Assembly: GCA_035513275.1 (NCBI GenBank)
Contig: DATKCJ010000127.1
Span: forward strand, 1 to 10,813
DNA from: DATKCJ01 sp035513275
GTDB taxonomy: Bacteria; Verrucomicrobiota; Verrucomicrobiia; Opitutales; Opitutaceae
DNA: 10,813 bases
Direction of reading: 5' to 3'
Below are positions 6,596 to 10,813 of this stretch, in pieces (positions within the stretch are counted from its first letter, which is position 1; every line of letters starts with the position of its first letter). Below the pieces are notes generated by a model, which worked only from the letters and a program-made list of their open reading frames with translations, did no database searches and was not told where the DNA came from. Made by a program: the position numbers and the translations under genes.

Positions 6596-6653
6596 TGCTT
6601 CGCCGCAGGCGCCCGCTTGCACACCGCCGCGCAATCCTCCAACGTTCGGCGAA

Positions 6654-7589
6654 ATGAAGTCCGCCTGGGACACGCTGAAACTTCTCGCCGACCCCACCCG
6701 ACTGCGGTTGCTCAACCTGCTCCAGAGCGAGGAGCTCTCCGTCGCGGAGGTGCAGGAAATCCTCGGCATGGCGCAGTCGCGCATCTCCTCGCAGCTCGCG
6801 CTGCTCCGCCAGGCGGAGCTCGTCACCGATCGCCGCGACGGCAAGCGCGCCTACTACTCGTTCGCCAACCACCTCGACACCGACACACGCTCGCTGATCG
6901 ACGCCGCTTGCAAGGCAGTCGCCAGCCAGCCCGAGGCGGTCGAGGACGCCGAGAACCTCGAGCGCATCATCGCGCGCCGGCGGCGCCAGGCGGAGGAGTA
7001 TTTCAACCTCGTCGCGGGCCGCCTCGGCAAGAATTACTGCCCCGGCCGCTCGTGGGAGGGCATCGGCCACCTTGCGCTTCGACTCGTGCCACACCTGCGG
7101 ATCGCCGACCTGGGTGCCGGCGAAGGAATGATTTCGCAACTCCTCGCGCGCCGCGCGCAGCACGTGTGGTGCGTCGACAATTCTCCGCGGATGATCGAGT
7201 TCGGCACCGAACTCGCACGGAAGAATTCGCTGGAGAACGTGACCTACATCCTTGGCGACATCGAGAGCGTGCCACTCGAGGCCGCGAGCGTCGACGTCGC
7301 AATCCTCTCGCAGGCTCTCCACCACGCGCAACATCCGCAGAAGGCGGTCGAGGAGGCGTTTCGAATCCTTGCACCCAGCGGGCAGTTGATCGTGCTCGAC
7401 CTGAAAGCCCACAACTTCGAGAAGGCGCACGAGCTTTACGCCGACCTTTGGCTCGGCTTCAAGGAAAGCGCGCTGCACGGCTTCCTAAAGCGCGCAGGTT
7501 TTCAGAAGGTCGAGGTCACAGTCGTCTCGCGCGAGGATTCGCCGCCGAATTTCGAGACGCTGCTCGCGACCGGCACGAAGGCGGCGTGA
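6654..7589 (+). CDS. ArsR-type regulator fused to SAM-dependent methyltransferase
   Basis: This 311-residue protein has two domains. Residues 1-80 are an ArsR/SmtB winged helix: LLADPTRLRLLNLL (10-23), recognition-helix region MAQSRISSQLALLRQAELV (39-57) and wing RRDGKRAYYSF (60-70). Residues about 130-300 are a class I methyltransferase, with ADLGAGEG (151-158), acidic D175 after the second strand, GDIESVPL (201-208) and the ILSQALHHAQHPQKAVEEAFRI region typical of Methyltransf_11 (UbiE-like) proteins. The ArsR metal-binding CxC motif is replaced by ELSV (27-30), so metal sensing through that site is unlikely; the methyltransferase domain may bind SAM or SAH as signal. Such fusions are known in several phyla, often near methionine-cycle genes, but none is present here. 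The ATG at 6654 is preferred: the frame is open 39 codons further upstream, but that part lies in repeats. Substrate and targets are unknown. Confidence 0.88.
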   Translation: MKSAWDTLKLLADPTRLRLLNLLQSEELSVAEVQEILGMAQSRISSQLALLRQAELVTDRRDGKRAYYSFANHLDTDTRSLIDAACKAVASQPEAVEDAENLERIIARRRRQAEEYFNLVAGRLGKNYCPGRSWEGIGHLALRLVPHLRIADLGAGEGMISQLLARRAQHVWCVDNSPRMIEFGTELARKNSLENVTYILGDIESVPLEAASVDVAILSQALHHAQHPQKAVEEAFRILAPSGQLIVLDLKAHNFEKAHELYADLWLGFKESALHGFLKRAGFQKVEVTVVSREDSPPNFETLLATGTKAA

Positions 7590-7602
7590 GTGAACTCCGA
7601 AT

Positions 7603-7674
7603 GTAGCCCTGTCCGTGAGGACAGGGATTCCGTCGGTTGACCTGAACAGTCCCGCCGCTCACGCGGCGGGCTAC
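7603..7674. repeat. REP-like inverted pair, copy 1
   Basis: Unit one (+) is GTAG (7603-7606), stem CCCTGTCC/GGACAGGG (7607-7614, 7619-7626) and loop GTGA. Unit two (-) is stem CCCGCCGC/GCGGCGGG (7651-7658, 7663-7670) and CTAC (7671-7674); read from its GTAG the loop is also GTGA. Both stems are perfect 8 bp, both units are exactly 24 nt, and both are followed by A. The spacer between units is 24 bp. The element begins 13 bp after the stop of the ArsR-methyltransferase gene, and its ends GTAGCCC and GGGCTAC are mutually complementary. Confidence 0.75.
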
Positions 7675-7686
7675 GGCTGGATCCTT

Positions 7687-7763
7687 GTAGCCCTGCGCGG
7701 GAGCGCAGGGATCTGACCCACCATTTTCGCCCAAATTGTCCCGCCGCTTCCGCGGCGGGCTAC
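7687..7763. repeat. REP-like inverted pair, copy 2
   Basis: This is a second pair 84 bp after the first. Unit one (+) is GTAG (7687-7690), stem CCCTGCGC/GCGCAGGG (7691-7698, 7703-7710) and loop GGGA. Unit two (-) is stem CCCGCCGC/GCGGCGGG (7740-7747, 7752-7759) and CTAC (7760-7763), with loop GGAA when read from GTAG. The spacer is 29 bp and mostly unlike that of copy 1, while the hairpins keep exact length and pairing. It ends 8 bp before the ftsH stop codon, so ftsH transcripts would run straight into it and it may terminate or stabilise them. Confidence 0.75.
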
Positions 7764-7771
7764 CCCGACCC

Positions 7772-9790
7772 TCACGCCGGGTTCGGCGCGGGCGATCCGC
7801 CGGGTGCGACATCGCCGCCTGCGGTCTTGCCCTTCGGACCGTCTTTCGGTTCGGGCTTCTTCTCGAGGACGGGCGGAGGCGTGTATTTCGAGATGGGCGA
7901 CGTCATTGCGCCGTTCTCAAGAATCTCCTTCACGTGGATGCCTTCGATTGTCTCGTGCTCGAGCAGTGCAGCGGCGATCTTGTCGAGGTCGGTGCGATGC
8001 TCGACGATGATCGATTTCGCGCGCGCGAACTGCTCGCTGATGATGCGGGTGACCTCGGAGTCGATCTTCACGGCGGTGCTTTCGCTAAAGTTTTCGCTGC
8101 GCGAGATTTCACGGCCGAGGAAAACGGTATCGTGGTTCTCGCCGTAGGCGACGGGTCCGAGCTCGCTCATGCCCCAATCGCAAACCATGTGGCGCGCGAG
8201 CTTGGTCGCCTGCATGATGTCGCCCGACGCACCGCTGGTGATATCGCCGATGGCGACTTCCTCGGCGATCCGGCCGCCCATCAGCGTCGCGAGCTGCGCC
8301 TGCATCCGGCGCTTCGCGTAATTGAGAGTGTCCTTCTTCGGAATGAACATCGTGCTGCCGAGGCTGCGGCCGCGCGGAATCATCGTGACCTTGTGGATCG
8401 GCAGCGAACCGTCGTCGACGATCGCCTGCACGAGCGCGTGACCTGCCTCGTGGTAGGCGACGATCTTGCGATCCTCGTCGTCCATCAGCCTGCGGCGCTC
8501 GCGACCGAACTGCACCTTCTCGCGCGCATCGTCGATGTCGATCATCTCGATCTTCTTCTTGTTGCGGCGCGCGGCGAGCAGTGCGGCTTCGTTCAGCAGG
8601 TTCGCGAGGTCAGCTCCGGAGAGTCCGGGAGTGCCGCGCGCAAGGACGCCGAGTTCAACATCGTCGGCAAGCGTGACCTTCGCAGCATGCACGCGGAGGA
8701 TTTCCTCACGGCCGACGAGGTCGGGCAGGTCGATGTAGATCTGGCGGTCAAAGCGGCCCGGGCGCAGCAACGCGCTGTCGAGCACATCGGGGCGGTTCGT
8801 GGCGGCGATGATGATGACGCCTTCCTGGGTGTCGAAGCCGTCCATCTCGACGAGGAGCGAGTTGAGCGTCTGCTCGCGCTCGTCGTTGCCACCGCCGAGG
8901 CCGGCGCCGCGCTGGCGGCCGACTGCGTCGATTTCGTCGATGAAGATGAGGCACGGCGCGTTCTTGCGGCCCTGCTCGAACATGTCGCGGACTCGGCTCG
9001 CGCCGACACCGACGAACATCTCAACAAAGTCCGACCCGCTGATGGAGAAGAACGGCACGTCCGCCTCGCCGGCGACGGCCTTCGCGAGGAGCGTCTTGCC
9101 CGTGCCCGGAGGGCCGACCATGAGGATGCCCTTCGGGATGCGGCCGCCCATCTTCTGAAACTTTTTCGGCTCCTTCAGGAACTCGACGATCTCGGAGACC
9201 TCCTCCTTCGCCTCGTCGCAACCCGCGACGTTCTTGAACGAGATCTTTTCGCGATCGCGCGTGAGGAGCTTCGCACGGCTCTTGCCGAAGTTCATCGCGC
9301 CGCGACCCGCGTTGCGAATCTGGCGCACGAAGAGGAAATACAGCAGGCCGATGATGATGACGAACGGCAGGATGCTGAAGAGCAGTTGTGTGACCAGCGT
9401 GTTGGCGGGCACCTCGGCGAAGATCTGCGTCTTCTGAAGGCGCTCGAGGTTCGCGTCGGTCAGGCGGCCCGTGGCCTTGAAAGCGTTGGTCTCGACACCT
9501 TCAGGGGTGTGGCGCGGATTCTTGAACGTGCCCTCGATGACAGACCAGTCGCGGCTGCCGCCGGCGGAGTCGGCCTTGATGGCGCCCTTGAGGACTTCGC
9601 CCTTCTCGGCAAGTTCGACGACTTCCTGGACCTTCAGGCTCATCGGCGAGGTGGGCTTGCCGGGGTTGAAGAGCCAGAGGCTCACCATTGCGAGAATGAG
9701 GGCGCCCCAAATGAGGTATACCTTCGGCTGGAATCGATCCGGCGGAAGATTCTTCAATGGGCGACGCTTGGGTTTTTCGGATTCAGCCAT
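7772..9790 (-). CDS. ftsH: ATP-dependent zinc metalloprotease FtsH
   Basis: This 672-residue membrane-anchored AAA+ protease forms hexamers that extract and degrade misfolded membrane proteins and some regulators. Two transmembrane segments (about 24-41 and 134-154) flank a periplasmic domain. The AAA module has Walker A GPPGTGKT (226-233), the pore motif FVGVG (259-263), Walker B LIFIDEID (281-288) and the second region of homology with its arginine fingers (about 331-350). The protease domain has the zinc motif HEAGH (447-451), with E448 catalytic, and D524 in GASGDI as the probable third zinc ligand. All key residues are intact. The C-terminus beyond about 636 is a Pro/Lys/Gly-rich tail. 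The ATG at 9790 overlaps the end of tilS by 8 bp and lacks a Shine-Dalgarno sequence, suggesting translational coupling. REP-like repeats follow the stop codon. Confidence 0.97.
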   Translation of the reverse strand: MAESEKPKRRPLKNLPPDRFQPKVYLIWGALILAMVSLWLFNPGKPTSPMSLKVQEVVELAEKGEVLKGAIKADSAGGSRDWSVIEGTFKNPRHTPEGVETNAFKATGRLTDANLERLQKTQIFAEVPANTLVTQLLFSILPFVIIIGLLYFLFVRQIRNAGRGAMNFGKSRAKLLTRDREKISFKNVAGCDEAKEEVSEIVEFLKEPKKFQKMGGRIPKGILMVGPPGTGKTLLAKAVAGEADVPFFSISGSDFVEMFVGVGASRVRDMFEQGRKNAPCLIFIDEIDAVGRQRGAGLGGGNDEREQTLNSLLVEMDGFDTQEGVIIIAATNRPDVLDSALLRPGRFDRQIYIDLPDLVGREEILRVHAAKVTLADDVELGVLARGTPGLSGADLANLLNEAALLAARRNKKKIEMIDIDDAREKVQFGRERRRLMDDEDRKIVAYHEAGHALVQAIVDDGSLPIHKVTMIPRGRSLGSTMFIPKKDTLNYAKRRMQAQLATLMGGRIAEEVAIGDITSGASGDIMQATKLARHMVCDWGMSELGPVAYGENHDTVFLGREISRSENFSESTAVKIDSEVTRIISEQFARAKSIIVEHRTDLDKIAAALLEHETIEGIHVKEILENGAMTSPISKYTPPPVLEKKPEPKDGPKGKTAGGDVAPGGSPAPNPA

Positions 9791-10813
9791 GTGTTTGATC
9801 GGAAAGTGTTTCGGGCGGGAGGTATGTCAAACGAACGACGCGGGTTGCCCCCGGTTGGACGCGCGCGCACTCGGCCGGGGGCAGCCCCGGGACCCAGAGC
9901 ACACGGCCCGCGGAATCCGCGACAACAGGCAGCCGGTGCCGGATCGCCCGTGGGATCCGCCGGTTCGTGAAATGGTCCTGCAGTTTCGATTCATGTTTCG
10001 CACCCAGGGGAGTGAAACGATCCCCCGGCTTCCATGTTCCGACAGCGAACCATGCTGGCAGTGCCTCTTCAAACCCCAAATAGACCCGGTGCGGACCCGA
10101 TTTCTCGCCTGAAAAAAGGGCACGGCGAGCCTCGTCATCAAGCGTTTCCAAAGTGCACTCCAGCACCGAGCCATCGGGCAGCGTCGCGCGACCCGGCACA
10201 GCGAGTTGAAACGGCTCCCAAGGCGCTGCCGCCTCGTCCACGACCTCCCAAAAAACATACGCCCCATCGCCACGGATGAACGCACTCTCGCCTGCGCTCC
10301 GGCGAAACGCCGCGACGCCCAGCACGTCGCCGAGCAGCCCATCAAACGCCGCTCGACCAAGCGTGCCCTCGCCTCCTTGCGCGAGCAGCCAGCGCTGCAA
10401 GACGCGACGCGCGACCGCGCGCGGGCAATCGCGCAGAAGTGCCGCCTGAAGCGGATTCGCGCCGCGATCGGGCGCGACACGATCCGCCCATTGCTCGAGT
10501 GCGTCGTCGTCCTCTTCGATCAACTCGCGGCTCGCCGCCGCCGCATCGAGGAAGTCGGCTGGCGACGCGGACTCGAGCGCCGGGATCACCGACATGCGAA
10601 CGCGCGTGCGAAAGAAGCGGTCGCCCTCGTTCGTCGCGTCCTCGCGCCACTCGAGTCCGGCGGCTCGCAGTGCCTCGACGAGTTCCGCATGGGCAAGCGT
10701 GAGCAGCGGACGCAGGTGCGTGGCGGCGCCGTGTCGCGCGACAGGTCGCGGAGCGGCGAGTCCGCTGGCACCGCTGCCGCGCGCGAGTCGCATGAGCATC
10801 GTCTCCGCGATAT
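9783..10813 (-). CDS. tilS: tRNA(Ile)-lysidine synthase TilS, N-terminus outside window
   Basis: The visible 342 residues are the C-terminal part of TilS, which uses ATP and lysine to convert C34 of the CAU-anticodon tRNA-Ile to lysidine so that it reads AUA. The frame is open to the window edge, where IAETMLMRLARGSGASGL continues the family's conserved helix; the PP-loop SGGxDS motif must lie beyond 10813. Further on come a REDATN segment and an RTRVRMSVIPAL segment, as in the N-terminal catalytic domain. The C-terminal TilS domain is clear in WKPGDRFTPLGAKHESKL, NRRIPRAIRHRLPVVAD and RVLWVPGL. The ATG at 10799 is internal, not the start. The stop codon (complement of 9783-9785) lies inside the first codons of ftsH, and tilS next to ftsH is a conserved pairing in many bacteria. 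Confidence 0.92.
   Translation of the reverse strand, partial: IAETMLMRLARGSGASGLAAPRPVARHGAATHLRPLLTLAHAELVEALRAAGLEWREDATNEGDRFFRTRVRMSVIPALESASPADFLDAAAASRELIEEDDDALEQWADRVAPDRGANPLQAALLRDCPRAVARRVLQRWLLAQGGEGTLGRAAFDGLLGDVLGVAAFRRSAGESAFIRGDGAYVFWEVVDEAAAPWEPFQLAVPGRATLPDGSVLECTLETLDDEARRALFSGEKSGPHRVYLGFEEALPAWFAVGTWKPGDRFTPLGAKHESKLQDHFTNRRIPRAIRHRLPVVADSAGRVLWVPGLPPAECARVQPGATRVVRLTYLPPETLSDQTHG

Noticed and set aside
6537..6653. N-terminal extension of the ArsR-methyltransferase protein by 39 residues.
   Set aside because: The stretch consists largely of intergenic repeat sequence, and the ArsR homology starts just after the ATG at 6654.
6445..6653. SAM or SAH riboswitch in front of the methyltransferase fusion.
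   Set aside because: I could not find the conserved core of any known SAM or SAH riboswitch class; only a simple hairpin and repeats are visible.
7603..7763. CRISPR-like repeat array.
   Set aside because: There are only two copies, the repeated parts are palindromic pairs with unequal spacers, and the order matches REP-type elements; no cas gene is near.
7736..9970. A 744-codon open frame on the plus strand.
   Set aside because: It is antisense to ftsH and crosses both the repeats and the tilS end, with no recognisable domain.

Overview
The window is GC-rich DNA from a bacterial chromosome. It looks like Verrucomicrobiota, probably class Opitutia (Opitutaceae-like); this is an inference. 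The main evidence is a 616-residue Gre factor with a long N-terminal extension, an architecture I know from Chlamydia and other members of the PVC group (Planctomycetes-Verrucomicrobia-Chlamydiae). Supporting signs are scarce Shine-Dalgarno sequences and many palindromic intergenic repeats. No phage, insertion sequence, CRISPR array, tRNA or rRNA is visible.

Layout from left to right: an unassigned stretch (1-226); a HigA-type antitoxin gene without a visible HigB partner (227-526, +); an exported TPR protein (604-1599, +); a 204-bp nested palindromic repeat; the large Gre factor (1831-3681, -); a short divergent spacer; rsmB, the 16S rRNA m5C methyltransferase (3760-5049, +); a 64-bp repeat pair; an MFS exporter (5116-6444, -); a 209-bp divergent region with heptad repeats and hairpins; an ArsR-methyltransferase fusion (6654-7589, +); two tandem repeat pairs; and an overlapping tilS-ftsH pair on the minus strand (tilS 5' end outside the window, 10813-9783; ftsH 9790-7772).

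Most genes are housekeeping functions: rRNA methylation, tRNA-Ile lysidine formation, membrane proteolysis and transcript-cleavage rescue of RNA polymerase. They are arranged in alternating orientation, giving three convergent and two divergent junctions. The most striking feature is that all three convergent junctions carry palindromic elements of one design. Each unit is a GTAG tetranucleotide followed at once by a perfect stem-loop and then an A, and units occur in inverted pairs so that each element starts with GTAG and ends with CTAC. This matches the design of REP/BIME elements mobilised by TnpA-REP (RAYT) transposases, although no RAYT gene lies in the window. In the best examples (7603-7763) all four units are 4+8+4+8 nt, the stems differ by compensatory changes and the loops are all GNRA when read from GTAG. 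Neither divergent junction carries such a unit.
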